Shown here piece after piece: positions 9,836 through 21,500 of a stretch of DNA of 64,000 nt. Under the pieces are notes generated by a model. The model had not been told where the DNA came from, searched no databases, and saw only the letters and a list, made by a program, of their open reading frames with translations. The position numbers and the translations under genes are program-made. Source of the stretch: Aspidapion aeneum (taxonomy: Eukaryota; Arthropoda; Insecta; Coleoptera; Brentidae); NCBI GenBank assembly GCA_963576565.1, contig OY755044.1:56472108-56536107 (forward strand), written 5' to 3'. The stretch's first letter is position 1; each line of letters begins with the position of its first letter.

Positions 9836-11425
9836 ATGTCTACGCAAAAACAGAAAAAACTTTGCGACAAAAGGCTTTTGAGCTTCAACCAAATGGCGGA
9901 AGCTCACGAGGTAGCTTTGAAAGCGAACTCGGATACAGCGTTTCACTTTTTGTTTAGATCCAGATATGAAGACATCGAAGAATGTCATGCTCAATTCTAT
10001 AATTTTCATAACCAAATTATTGGCTCTCTCGAAGAGTTTAAACTTTCATTTGACGAGCAGGATAAAACTAGAAAAGACTTTGACAGCCTTTATTATGAAT
10101 GTAAGGGTATTTACTACGACCTTTTTAGGGCCAACCCTGTCAATTACGTAGGCAACCCTAGCCAACAAAATATTGTTCAGAGGTCAAATACAAGATCATT
10201 TCCACAACCAAGGTTGCCAATTTTCGATGGTAATTATAAAAGCTGGCAACACTGGTTTGACTTATTTAAAGTCATGGTACATCAAAATTCTGATTTAAGT
10301 GATATAGAGAAATTTCAACAATTGCGGAGTTCTGTTCTGATTGAAGCCCTTTCTCTAGTAAAAACCATTCCCCTTGCAGATAGCAATTATCACATTGCGT
10401 ATGAAACCTTAGTAAAAAGGTATCAAAATAAACGAATTATTGCTACTACCGCTTTGAATGCTATTAACTTTCTTTCAACTAAATCCAGTTCTGGGAAAGA
10501 ATTACGTTCCATGTTGGATACATTTTCTGAGAATCTAGCCATCTTAAATGAGCTTGGTTTTCCTACAAAAGAATGGGACTTTCTTACTTTTAACATAATG
10601 CTCTCAAAACTTGAAGTCAAGATGAGGACTGATTTCGAACTTTACTATAGTAGAGAGAAAAACAGTTCAGAAATTCCGTCCTACACTGATCTTTACATGT
10701 TTATAGAAAATCTTTGCGTTGCGCTCGAATCTGTAGTGCAAATGCCCAGTTTTAGTAGGCAAAATCAAACCTCTAGACAACCTCAAACTACGCGTAATTC
10801 TCAACAGAACAGTTTTCAGAGAAACAGTTTTAATAATTTTAATTCACCTTCTGCTTTCAATACAACTATTTCAAATCAAAGTTCAAATTCAAGAAATCAA
10901 CAAAATACTTTACAAAATAGCAATCAACGCAGCAACCCTCAAATACAAAATAATCAGAACAGAACTTTTAATCCAAAAATAAAATGTTACCTATGTTCTT
11001 CGAATCACGCATTATCGAAATGTATCGAATTTCAAAACAAAAGTCCACAGGAAAGGATGGGTTATGTTCGGCAGGTGAATCTATGTCAAAATTGCTTACA
11101 TTTTGCTCACCACACCGTGAATTGCCCCTCCTCCTACAACTGCATCACGTGTGGAGCCAGACATCATAGTCTTCTCCATGTTCCACAACCAGTAGCGCCC
11201 TCTGTGAGTGTTAATTCATATCCTCCAGAGAACGCTAATATTCCACTTTCCAATTCCAATAGCACCCCTATGTCAGGAAGCCATTCCACAAACTGTCATG
11301 CGACAATGATTTCCAAAAATTCCACTTTTCTACTTTCTACCGTTGTAGCTGACATGTTAGACTCAAGGGGACATTACCAACCAGTTCGTATCTTACTCGA
11401 TTCTGCCTCAGAGGGCCTTACTTAA
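9836..11425 (+). pseudogene. BEL/Pao Gag with start of protease (first copy)
   Basis: 529 codons from ATG 9836. The N-terminal part corresponds to the Gag-like domain of BEL elements (DUF1759 type), with FDGNYKSWQHWFDLF. A Gln/Asn-rich linker (residues about 300-380) is followed by Cys/His knuckles (CYLCSSNHALSKC, then CQNCLHFAHHTVNC and CITCGARHHSLLH) that bind RNA. The frame then enters the aspartic protease and reaches its catalytic stretch (LLDSASEG), where it is cut by the junction of a tandem duplication and stops. The start is chosen for context (AAAAATGTCT) and because it is the first ATG after the leader. Confidence 0.88.
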
Positions 11426-11429
11426 AGTC

Positions 11430-12287
11430 ATGGTACATCAAAATTCTGATTTAAGTGATATAGAGAAATTTCAACAATTGCGGAGTTCTGTTCTGAATGA
11501 AGCCCTTTCTCTAGTAAAAACCATTCCCCTCGCAGATAGCAATTATCACATTGCGTATGAAACCTTACTAAAAAGGTATCAAAATAAACGAATTATTGCT
11601 ACTACCGCTTTGAATGCTATTAACTTTCTTTCAACTAAATCCAGTTCTGGGAAAGAATTACGTTCCATGTTGGATACATTTTCTGAGAATCTAGCCATCT
11701 TAAATGAGCTTGGTTTTCCTACAAAAGAATGGGACTTTCTTACTTTTAACATGATGCTCTCAAAACTTGAAGTCAAGATGAGGACTGATTTCGAACTTTA
11801 CTATAGTAGAGAGAAAAACAATTCAGAAATTCCGTCCTACACTGATCTTTACACGTTTATAGAAAATCATTGCGTTGCGCTCGAATCTGTAGTGCAAATG
11901 CCCAGTTTTAGTAGGCAAAATCAAACCCCTAGACAACCTCAAACTACGCGTAATTCTCAACAGAACAGTTTTCAGAGAAACAGTTTTAATAATTTTAATT
12001 CACCTTCTGCTTTCAATACAACTATTTCAAATCAAAGTTTAAATTCAAGAAATCAACAAAATACTTTACAAAATAGCAATCAACGCAGCAACCCTCAAAT
12101 ACAAAATAATCAGAACAGAACTTTTAATCCAAAAATAAAATGTTACCTATGTTCTTCGAATCACGCATTATCGAAATGTATCGAATTTCAAAACAAAAGT
12201 CCACAGGAAAGGATGGGTTCTGTTCGGCAGGTGAATCTATGTCAAAATTGCTTACATTTTGCTCACCAGACCGTGAATTGCCCCTAG
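11430..12287 (+). pseudogene. Duplicated Gag segment (second copy)
   Basis: Sequence from 11421 repeats 10265 onward with an offset of 1156 bp and only a handful of substitutions, so this is a recent direct duplication within the element. The second copy has lost 38 bp next to 12280, inside the third Cys/His knuckle; this deletion shifts the frame straight into a TAG. The segment therefore lacks an intact nucleocapsid-protease link. The opening ATG is internal in the first copy, so this frame is not an independent gene. Confidence 0.85.
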
Positions 12288-12321
12288 TCTTCTCTATGTT
12301 CCACAACCAGTAGCGCCCTCT

Positions 12322-12648
12322 GTGAGTGTTAATTCATATCCTTCAGAGAACGCTAATATTCCACTTTCCAATTCCAATAGCACCCCTATGTCAGGAAGCC
12401 ATTCCACAAACTGTCATGCTACAATGATTTCCAAAAATTCCACTTTTCTACTTTCTACCGTTGTAGCTGACATGTTAGACTCAAGGGGACATTACCAACC
12501 AGTTCGTATCTTACTCGATTCTGCCTCAGAGGCAAACTTTATTTCAGAAAAATGTCTAAATCGTTTAGGTCATTCGAAAAGCTTCTTTTCTACTTCCATT
12601 CAAGGCTTAAATCAAACAATACCAAAGGTAAGACGAAATGTCTTATGA
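12322..12648 (+). pseudogene. Protease fragment after the deletion
   Basis: Continues the duplicated segment after the 38-bp deletion, in a different frame. It carries the aspartic-protease-like motif LLDSASEANFISEKC (DUF1758 type in BEL elements), which matures the polyprotein. The frame closes at 12648, where a small indel between about 12615 and 12640 moves the coding sequence into the next frame. Confidence 0.75.
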
Positions 12649-14621
12649 AACCTCAAGGTCAAGCGGGACCTACCTTTGATTTTGAGGCTTTAGTACTTCC
12701 AAAACTTTGTACAGAGATTCCTTCTTGCGCTGTCGACTCGAGCAAGTGGAATCACATTCGCAATATCAAACTTTCTGATCAAAACTTCGATATACCAAGT
12801 TCCATTGATGTCCTAGTAGGTTGTGAACTTTTTCCGCATCTCTTACAAGAGGGAGTTATCCACGGAAAGCGGGGACAACCTAGTGCTTTTAATAGCATCT
12901 TTGGCTATGTGCTGATTGGTAAAGTTGAAACTTCAAAGCAACAAAATCCACAATCACTCATAAGCTGTTACACTTCCATCGAACCATCTCTGGATATCTG
13001 CCTAGAGCGCTTCTGGGAGATAGAGCAGGTTCTACATAAGGTTCATCACAATCCTGAGGATATTATGTGCGAAAAATTATTTTCACAATTAGTTTCACGC
13101 AACGATTCAGGTAGATTCGTCGTTCCATTACCTTTCATAAACTTAGAACCCCAGTTGGGTGACACCTATCCAATCGCTTTAAAACGTTTCAAGCTTCAGG
13201 AAGCTAGACTTCTCAAAGACTCAGCTAGTTATCAAGCTTACAAAGATTTTATGCAAGATTATTTAGACACTGGTCACATGATACCTATTCCTACGCCTAT
13301 ATCTAAAGATGTCTTGGATAATTCCTACTTTATCCCTCATCACACTGTCTGGAACACTGGGAAGATAAGAGTGGTCTTTGATGGGTCTCAACGTAGTCCG
13401 AGAGGTGTCTCACTCAACGAGACGTTGTGCGCAGGTCCTAAACTGCAAAATGATGTCCGTGAAATTCTACTTAATTTTCGAATTCATGCTGTAGCCTTTG
13501 TTACTGACATAGTAAAAATGTTCCGACAGATTTTAATTATTCCTGAGCACACGCGTTATCAAAATATTCTATGGAGATTTTCTGAGGATGATCCTGTCCA
13601 AACCTACTCCTTAAGAACAGTTGTTTATGGACTTAAGTCATCACCTTACTTAGCTATTCGTACTATACAAGAACTAGCTAAACTTGAGTCTGAAAGGTAT
13701 CCTAATGCTTCCAAGGTGCTTCTTAAAGACATTTACGTCGACGACGTGCTCACAGGGCAGGATTCTGTGGCCTCTGCCAAAGAACTTCAGTCGGAGTTAA
13801 TCTCCCTGTTGCGCCTAGGAGGGTTTGAACTTAAAAAATGGGCGAGCAACAGTCCGGAACTTCTCTCCTCATTCTCAGAATCAGAAACACAAATGTCCAT
13901 TCGTTTCGACAAATCCGAACCTAATTTTGTAAAAATATTAGGTCTCCAATGGAATCCTATCTCAGATTCGTTTACCTACTTGGTCGTACCAGAAGATAAA
14001 CCATGCACCAAGCGAGGTATCTTATCTCAAATCATGAAAATTTTTGATCCCTTAGGTTTCTGTTCTCCCGTTTCTTTACTTGCTAAGCATCTCATGCAAG
14101 ATCTGTGGAAGGAGAAGCTGGACTGGGATTCTCAGCCTCCTCCGCATATCGTAAATGTTTGGAATCAATTTCGAACCGAACTTCCAAATCTTTCAAATAT
14201 TCATTTACCTAGACGCCTTTCCATTGATCAACCACGTAGCATTGAACTTCACGGCTTTTCAGACGCCTCTATGATAGGTTACGCGGCTACGGTCTATTTC
14301 AGAATGGAGTCAGTTTCCGGAGAAATCCATACCTTTCTTGTAATGGCCAAATCTAAGGTCGCACCAGTGAAAACAGTCAGTCTTCCGCGACTGGAGCTTC
14401 TTGGTGCCACTTTACTTTGCGACCTAATTTCCTTTATTCAAAACACTTATTCAGATATTCTTAACTTCAACCAAATCTGTGCATGGTGTGATTCCCAAGT
14501 GGATTCCATTTGTGGCAAACCGTATCTGTCACATTCAAGAAACCATTTCTCCTACGACCTGGAAATATATTCCATCAGCGCTAAATCCAGCCGACTGTGC
14601 TTCGCGCGGTCTTATGCCTAA
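12552..14621 (+). pseudogene. Reverse transcriptase and RNase H, BEL family 2
   Basis: Real coding similarity begins at about 12640 (KPQGQAGPTFDFEA). The segment covers the end of the protease, then the RT with KIRVVFDGSQ, the first catalytic Asp in FVTDIVKMF and the YVDDVLTG active site, both Asp present. The Peptidase_A17-like connecting region (FDPLGFCSPV) and the start of RNase H (GFSDASMIGY) follow. RT and RNase H together copy element RNA to DNA. Near 14503 a deletion of a few dozen bases after CDSQV removes part of RNase H and shifts the frame; the last 40 residues of this frame are therefore not native. Confidence 0.88.
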
Positions 14622-15525
14622 TCAACTTGTCAAACATGACTTGTATTGGGACGGTCCTTGTTTTCTTAGACTACCAAAAGAGAGCTGGCCTGATGATTTT
14701 CGCTGTCCAGACCCTCCGGAAAACGAGGTTATTCTGGAAGAACGCAAATCAGTATTTCAAACATGCACAGTTGAACCACACATGCTTGATACTTTTCTTT
14801 CTCGTTACTCTTCCCTAGAGAAAATTCAACGCATAATTTCCTATAATTTTCGCCTTACCGAAAAGAAATCTAAATATCCTAACGAAAATATTACCGAAGT
14901 AGAACTTCAACATTCTCTTATTGTTCTCGTTCGGCATGTTCAACGTTCCATCTTTGCTAATCTCATTTCACGTTTGAATGACGCAAAGCTACTTCCTAAA
15001 CAATTTCGTAAACTTTCACTTTTTCTAGATACACAAGGCTGCTTAAGAGTGGGGGGTCGATTACCACATTCTTCCGAACTCTCTTATTCAGCAAAACACC
15101 CTTTACTTTTACCACGTTCTCACCGTCTTACTCAACTTGTCATTGAGTACACTCACAAAAGGTACTGTCATCCCGGTCAAAAAACGTTGCATTACCTCTT
15201 GAGACAACGATTTTGGATCCTTTCCCCTCGCTATACAATCGCGAGTATAACTTCTCATTGCATTTTATGCTATCGATTAAATCCTAAACCTTCCGTACAA
15301 ATCATGGGCAACTTACCTGCTCAACGCATCTCTCAAGTAACGGCATTTTCACATGTTGCCATAGATTATTGTGGTCCCTTTCCAATTACAATGGGAAAGT
15401 ACCGAGGTGCAAAGGTATCCGAAGGTTATATTCTTGTCTCAGTCTGCTCCACAACAAAGGCAGTTCACCTAGAACTTACCTCCGATATTTCCACCCCTTT
15501 CTTGCGGCTTTTAAGAGATTTGTAG
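14479..15525 (+). pseudogene. RNase H end and integrase N-terminus, BEL family 2
   Basis: Continues in the next frame from about 14505. It has the conserved YIPSALNPADCASRG at the end of RNase H, then the integrase zinc domain (HKRYCHPG ... HCILCYRLNP, an H2C2 pattern) and the start of the catalytic core with its first Asp in VAIDYCGPF. Integrase inserts the cDNA into host chromatin. The frame breaks near 15505, just after the TKAVHLEL strand. Confidence 0.85.
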
Positions 15526-16226
15526 CAAGAAGAGGAAGAATCTCTGACATTTACTCAGATTGTGGTAGCGCGTTCTTGGGAGCTGATCGTTTACTCAAAC
15601 AGTACTCCCAGGAAGCATGTCACAGTCTAAAAATTACCTGGCATTTTTCAAGTCCTGGTAGTCCGCACCTAAACGGACTAGCCGAGGCAGGAGTTAAATC
15701 CACCAAGGCAAATTTAAAACGTGTAATAGGTGAGCAACGGTTAACCTATGAAGAGTTTTTTACTTTTTTGTGTCAGGTCGAATCCATACTAAACAGCCGG
15801 CCTCTGTATGCCCAAAGTATGGATCCGAATGACTTTCTTTCACTGACCCCTGGTCATTTTCTTACTCTGGAACCGTTGAATTCCGTACCAGAACCCGATT
15901 TTTCTGATTCCAAGTTGAACACCCTGTCCCGCTGGCAGCTGGTGCAAAGGCTCCAGTCCGATTTTTGGAAACGCTGGAACTTGGAGTACCTAAACACCTT
16001 GCAACAGCGTTCTAAATGGACAGAGGCTTCTAACAATATTAAACTAAATACTTTAGTCGTGGTAAAGAATGAACAAAAACCGCCATTGCAATGGGCTGTT
16101 GGGCGAATTGTCGACGTACACCCTGGCTCAGACGGTCATATTCTTGTTGTGACCGTTAAAACAGCTACAGGAACATATCGTCGACCAGTAGTGAAACTAT
16201 GTCCTTTGCCTATGCCCGACGCATAA
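15369..16226 (+). pseudogene. Integrase core C-part and DUF5641-like tail, BEL family 2
   Basis: Native similarity starts near 15500 (AAFKRFVARRG). The second catalytic Asp is in YSDCGSAFLG and the Glu in NGLAEAGVKS, so the D-D-E residues exist but lie on two frames. The tail (RWQLVQRLQSDFWKRW ... QWAVGRIVDVHPG) matches the C-terminal DUF5641 domain usual in BEL/Pao polyproteins. Ends at a TAA at 16226, about 210 bp before the 3' LTR. Confidence 0.88.
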
Positions 16227-16438
16227 GGCAAAATTTTCTTTTTCTTTCTTAATTTTTAACCGAAACCGAAGTATTTTTTTCTTTTCTTTTAATTTTAATT
16301 TACATGCATAATTTAATGCATATTTGGGTTAATGTTAAATTGTATCGTTTAATTGCTAATAGGCGAATATTATTTAATTTTTTTTTCCTTTCCTTTTCTT
16401 AACTAAGTAAAAACACACGTGTTTTGGCGGCCGGAAAA

Positions 16439-16849
16439 TGTTGGTGCAAGCAATGAATTTCCTATTTTCATTTTCTTTTCCTTTTCTGCGCGTTTAAAAT
16501 AATTTAAATTTTCGCGCTCTAAAATATGCATATGGGTTTTCACGGCACCGCACACGTGCGAGGACAAGCAGCGCCGCGATGAGTGCGCAAACAACCACCG
16601 TCACAACAAGACACTAAAAAAATCACGTTCCCAAAAAAGTGAATTTTGAGGTGAAAAACTGGACGTTTAAACGTTGACTGGAGCCGCAAGAGAGTCCGAG
16701 GTAGGTGCCTTTTCATATAAAATTCCATATGTATCGTAACTTTCCATTTACAATCGTCAATACCGACAATTATTTTTAAATGTGCTTGTAAAGCCAAACC
16801 AGCGACCTGTCGAAGGAAATTCCATTATTTTTCAGTACTTGCACGCACA
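16439..16849 (+). repeat. 3' LTR, BEL/Pao family 2
   Basis: 411 bp and about 99% identical to 8632-9042. Preceded by a purine-containing tract GGCGGCCGGAAAA that could prime plus-strand synthesis. Followed by TATAT, the target duplication. Confidence 0.9.
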
Positions 16850-16947
16850 TATATATGTATATAAGATAATTTTAATATAATTTAATTTGTTGAGTTATTT
16901 TATAATTTAATGGTTTCCAGTTTATAGTTTAAAAAAGAAGTTACTTG

Positions 16948-17869
16948 TTACCATTATTAGTATTAAAATACTACAATGAAACAAGCTTTTTTCTTGATAC
17001 ATCCTGTATATATTTTATTTTTCTACTGTTTTGGCTCTTATTTGTTCAAAGTTTTGGTACGTACATCAAAAATTGGACGTTAAATACCTTTTTTTTGTGG
17101 CCGTCCTGTAAATATAAGATAGTTAGAGTTACAAAAATTAATATCTTCAAAACTAGACTAAACAAAACATTTTTTTCTAGTGTGACGCTTAGTTACAAAA
17201 ATAAGCTGGTGAAGTTTAATTAAAATTCACCCAGCCGTTTTTCAAAAATAAATAAAAAATTATATAAGGGCAAACAAAAATTTTTTTTTTTTTTTTAAGT
17301 AGTTTGTTTATACAATAAAAATATTCTTTGAGCTGTATTTTATTACAAAATATTTAAAAACAGCCAAAGTCAATTTTATTTAGTAAGAAAAAATACCTGC
17401 AATAAAAAAATTTATATCTATAAAGGTGGTGGCAACCAAAAAAGAAAAATATTTTTTTTCTTTAAATATTATATAAAACTATTAATCTGTGCCAAAATAA
17501 AAAGTGCTAGTTATAAAATTCACTAATATTGCAGATATAAAAATAATGTTTTTTTGACTATCCCCCGTATATTATTTATTAAATTGACAAGAAAGATCTT
17601 GTCCTTAGACATTTACTAAGTCATTGTTATGGCCAATTAATTTTTTTCGGTCAAAAACTAAGAGATATTATTATTAGAACATACACAAAAACGACCATAT
17701 AACGAACTTTGACCGTTTTTATCTCAAAAACTGTACATAGAAAAACTTAACTTACTTAAACTTACATTTTTTTTTTAGTTGCATATCCTACTATAACATA
17801 CTAAAATTATAGCCAATTCCACCGAGTCAAAAATTTTCTATAAGGCCTGTGTAAGCGGGTGCGGTGTTC
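16948..17869. repeat. Right arm of large inverted repeat
   Basis: Inverse of 7398-8395. With the BEL element removed, arms of about 1.0 and 0.9 kb would face each other across some 330 bp. Neither arm has a coding frame of note, so this looks like a large non-autonomous foldback transposon or a host palindrome. Confidence 0.75.
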
Positions 17870-18331
17870 TTTCCCGATTTGACATGGATTTGAGTTTGTC
17901 GTGGGATTTGTTTATTTGTTTGTATTGTAAAAATTTTTTGAGTCAAGATTAAAGATCATTTTTAAATCCAAAAATACCAATGTTAATCTTTTCAAAAATA
18001 AATTATATACATACTACATACAACTATTTTTACTTTCAAAAGTGACCGATTATAAACAATTAGGTGTAGGTGAGCCGACTAATTTTGACACAGAAACGAA
18101 CACATTGGTTTCGTTTTTAAATTTAATTTTTGGATATTTTCTATATGTTTAAAAAAAATGTTTTATAGTAGAACAAACAATCTCAAAATTGGCTTTATTT
18201 AAAATTTTTATATATTCATGTCAGTCCAACTTTACTATTTTAAAGACAATCAGCCATGACTATAAGAAAATTCAGCCTACGTTAGTGATATCAACATAAA
18301 GTGTTAGATCGTAGTCGTCCATTTTGATAGC
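17870..18331. other. AT-rich interval, nothing recognised
   Basis: No coding signal, tandem repeat or inverted repeat seen. Confidence 0.5.
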
Positions 18332-18730
18332 CCTGCAACCTAAGGGCACACATCGTCAAGCAAGCTTTACAGGTAGCGAAGCCTAACTCTGATTTTCTAT
18401 TTTTTGGTTATAATTTTTGACATGTTTTCCTCGGTTTCGCATTGGCGGCTCGTTGATATTTTAAAAATGTGGTTTTAACACAGTCTAAAGATCAATTTAA
18501 TAATGATACAGTTTCAAGATAGTTTGCAGCATAACTTTTTAATTCTAATTACCTAAATATATATAGTTTAGGTACCTTCATACTGTGTAAAACAACATCT
18601 TCAAAATAAAATAGAACCGCCAATGTGAAACCGAGGAAAACATGTCAAAAATAATAACCAAGAAATAGAAAGCCTGACGTTAGCTTCGCTTCCTATAAAG
18701 CTTGCCTTTACGATGAGTGTCCTTACTGCA
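18332..18730. mobile_element. Foldback MITE, ~115-bp arms
   Basis: Arms at about 18340-18452 and 18606-18725 are inverted copies: both contain GACATGTTTTCCTCGGTTTC and GCGAAGC near CAAGCTTTA. The 150-bp spacer is AT-rich. Non-coding; superfamily unknown. Confidence 0.7.
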
Positions 18731-19139
18731 ACCACCTTAAGGACCTTAGTTGACTGACTCCTGTTCAATTGCAACAGGTCGTTAGGGGCACTACAGCTGC
18801 CTCCGCCCCCCTAGTCATCAATGCAAACTGACATACTTTATATAAAAAAGTATAAAAATATGCAACTTCATAGTTTTCTGCGTCTTGTGCTAGTTGTGCC
18901 GTTTTTTAATTTTTAATTTGGGGAATCGTATTATTGCGAATTCCAGTGAAATTTGACGTCAAAGAAAAAAGTGACATGCAGAAAAGTCACAGGCCATAAA
19001 AATGTCTAAAACTTTTGTAGATGTCATTTTTTACATAACCTCAAAATGTTCGATAAAAATTTGAAAAACGGAATTTTTTTTTTGCAAAACTAATGTCAGT
19101 TTAACAAAAATTGGTAGGAGTAGAGCTCTTTGGGTGCTA
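18731..19139. other. Interval without genes
   Basis: Short GC-rich patch near 18790-18820 (GCCTCCGCCCCCCTAG), otherwise AT-rich. Nothing recognised. Confidence 0.45.
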
Positions 19140-19245
19140 AATGCGCGGGGCGGCTCGGTATTTCCTTTTGGTGTACAGGTTAGGGGAAATACCAGGAAAT
19201 ACTTGGGAAGTACTGGGAAATGGTAAAATACCATATGTGCTATAG
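19140..19245 (-). repeat. Truncated decamer-array element
   Basis: GCGGGGCGGCTCGGTATTTCC, then TTTTGGTGTACAGGTTAG and five GGAAATACY units. This is the minus-strand equivalent of one end of the element at 6232-6490, broken off after about 100 bp. Confidence 0.6.
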
Positions 19246-19598
19246 CAATCACTATGTACATAACGCATTTTCATTGGGCAAGGAAGCTTCAATTGCGTAA
19301 CAATATCAGAACCGCTCTAAGTGAACTACAGAAGCTAGGCCTGATCCCTTTTTTTGATTCTGTCCATTTCGATCGTGTCCGGTTTTGATGAAAGACGTTA
19401 TAAAGAATTTCGATTTTGCTCTTCTCTTGCTTTGATGATTGACGTTTTTGATAACGTCCGGTTATTGATAATTCCGTTTTTAACATAGGACTGTTATGCC
19501 ATTTTTATTTATCATCTTAGACGATTTTTTATTTGTCCTTTTGATAAACTATGGGGGCCCTGATTTACTCGTGTTAACACGTAAGACAACCATGAAAC
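19246..19598. other. Interval without genes
   Basis: The minus-strand frame at 19289-19486 has no recognised motif and is probably chance. No repeats identified. Confidence 0.45.
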
Positions 19599-19600
19599 TA

Positions 19601-19785
19601 CAGTCGAACCTCTATAACTCGAACTTCAAGGGACAACCAAATCAGTTCGAGTTATGGAGAGTTCGACTTATATAAATTCGAGTTAAAGAGGTTAAAATTC
19701 ATATAAAAAGTGCAGGGACCACTTAAAATGTTCGAGTTATAGAGAAGTTCGAGTTGTAGAGGTTCGAGTTAGAGAGGTTCGACTG
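19601..19785. mobile_element. 185-bp pogo/Tigger-type MITE
   Basis: Terminal inverted repeats CAGTCGAACCTCTATAACTC and its complement at the right end, flanked by TA on both sides. TIRs starting CAGT(C)GAACCTC with TA duplications are known from pogo-like elements. Interior copies of the TTCGAGTTA motif are repeated on both strands, as expected for transposase-binding sites. Non-coding. Confidence 0.8.
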
Positions 19786-20283
19786 TATAATGTGTAATTT
19801 TGTTTTAAAATGATTCACATATTCACATTTTTTATTTTAAATGAACTTTAATGCAAGAAATCGAAAAAGGATTGCAATACAAACAAATAAACACCTACAT
19901 GCCTAATCTAGCAGGCAGCGCCGGCGCATGGCGGAAAATTTCAATTCAAAATAAAGAAAGCCAAATAAATTAAAATAATTTAATTTAAGAGCAAAGCTAA
20001 ATCTGAACGTTTTAACATTTTAATCATTCTTCATCATCAAAAAAGTAAGGTGGAATATCGTGATGGTGGCGAATATTTTGCTGAAATTTTACGAAAATCA
20101 GTCATCTCATAAGAGCCTTGACTTTTTCAGGCAGAATGCCCGTATTTTTTTGTTGCCCCATCATTAAAACGCGATTCGAAAAACGTATCAAGCTGTTTTT
20201 CCCTGGTCAAGTCCACGTCCACGCTTTTTTGAGATCGTATCGGAACTAGACTACTGATAATGGATATTTATTATATTATTTAT
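19786..20283. other. Interval without genes
   Basis: AT-rich with a small GC-rich patch at 19915-19932 (GCAGCGCCGGCGCATGGC). Nothing else recognised. Confidence 0.45.
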
Positions 20284-20738
20284 TACCTTCCTAGCCCCCG
20301 CAGCAGTGGCTAGAGAAGGTGTTGTTTCAAAAAAAATGTTTTGAAATTGTGTTTTTTGAGTGTATTTAAAGCAAATCTTAGCAATATCATCGAAACTCTG
20401 TCTGTGTGCTCTTAAATTGCTAAATCAATTTTAATGCAATTTTCAGGTAATATAGTCAAAATCCATTACTGCTAATGACAGTTTTTTGTTAATTAAAAAA
20501 TATAAAAATGCTAACGTTTTAACGGAGAATCGCATCAATATGCAGTTTTCAGAATGTAGTAGACTATATTTTTCTTAATACCTATTTTGGCGTTTAACCA
20601 AAAACATCGTAGGAGCTTTTATTTCTAAGATATTTACAAAAAGCTCTTTTCAAGGCTGATATATCATTGAGTAAACTTGAAGGGTGCTAATAGGTCAGCT
20701 AGGAATGTATTAGATCCGTCATGGATCCATTTATTTAT
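20284..20738 (+). repeat. Dispersed repeat family X, copy 2
   Basis: Same family and orientation as 5700-6181, moderately diverged. It starts TACCTTCCTAGCCCCCG and ends GATCCGTCATGGATCCATTT. Two copies in one 64-kb window suggest a high copy number. Confidence 0.65.
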
Positions 20739-21197
20739 TGTTTAATTTTACAGCTTTTTTGTGCTTTTGTAAATTACACAATAAAATATTACTATATTTC
20801 AACATGCATAACTTCTACTTTGTGGTAATTGTAGTGGTTTAAACTTTTTCTGGCCCAACAATTATTGTACCAGATTTTATAGTTTAAACAGTGGACTTAA
20901 TTATGCAAATGCCATGTTGGTTTGAACCATTATAAATTTGCGATGAGGGCTCCATTGTACAACTTCTATGTAAATAAACATAATAACAGAAGCTAATTTT
21001 TATATTTTCGTGGACAAACTACGCCTCTAATAAAATAAAAGAATTACATGGTTTGAGCCATTTTACAACTTATAAAAAATATAAATATATTTTTAATAAA
21101 ATAGGTAACATTAAACAGTAAAACGGGTGGTTCATTAAATTTTTTGGTAGGAAAGCTTTTAATAGTCATATTAATTATTGCATTAGCTCTAAAAACA
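20739..21197. other. AT-rich interval downstream of putative exon
   Basis: On the minus strand this would be the 3' untranslated region of the frame ending at 21198; the only polyadenylation-like hexamer nearby is ATTAAA around 21160. No other feature recognised. Confidence 0.35.
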
Positions 21198-21411
21198 TTA
21201 CAATAACTTGTTTAATTTCTGGTAAATTAGTTCCATATCCAATCCATCAGACGTAGTAATCTCGAACCAACTTTCACGGCGTTTACGCAAACAAAAAATC
21301 CACAAATCCAAACTCGTTTTTGAGACAGGTCTTATATTATAGTTAACGCAAACGTGGGCACGCGATTCACGACGTTTAGTCAGCGACTTATTGCTAATTG
21401 GGTTGCTGCTT
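21198..21411 (-). pseudogene. 3' part of a reading frame interrupted by a LINE
   Basis: The minus-strand frame entering from the target duplication (AAGCAGCAACCCA at 21411-21399) stays open for 70 codons to a TAA at 21198. It contains two similar basic motifs, KRRESRAHV and RKRRESWFEI, and ends YQKLNKLL. It joins in phase with 26995-27093 on the other side of the LINE, giving about 96 codons from an ATG at 27084. The protein is not recognised. The continuity across the duplication argues for a former exon, perhaps terminal; a chance open frame cannot be excluded. Confidence 0.35.
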
Positions 21412-21500
21412 GATGATGATGATTCATATATGAGTGGGCCTTGCAGCCCTTCCACTGCGACCACTAGTGGGTCTATTGTGGCTCAATTTTGAGTGGTTTC

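Larger units (their letters stand above)
8632..16849 (+). mobile_element. BEL/Pao LTR retrotransposon, family 2, young but coding-defective
   Basis: Complete 8.2-kb element with two 411-bp LTRs that differ at only about five positions, flanked on both sides by TATAT. Gene order is gag, protease, RT, RNase H, integrase, as in BEL/Pao. It replicates through an RNA intermediate reverse-transcribed in cytoplasmic particles. The gag-protease region is partly doubled (about 1.16 kb) and further indels break the frame at several places, so it could only move with help. It sits in the centre of a large inverted repeat. Confidence 0.92.

Noticed and set aside
11430..12287. An independent second gag gene
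   Set aside because: Near-identical direct duplication of 10265-11417 with an internal Met; no promoter or start context of its own.
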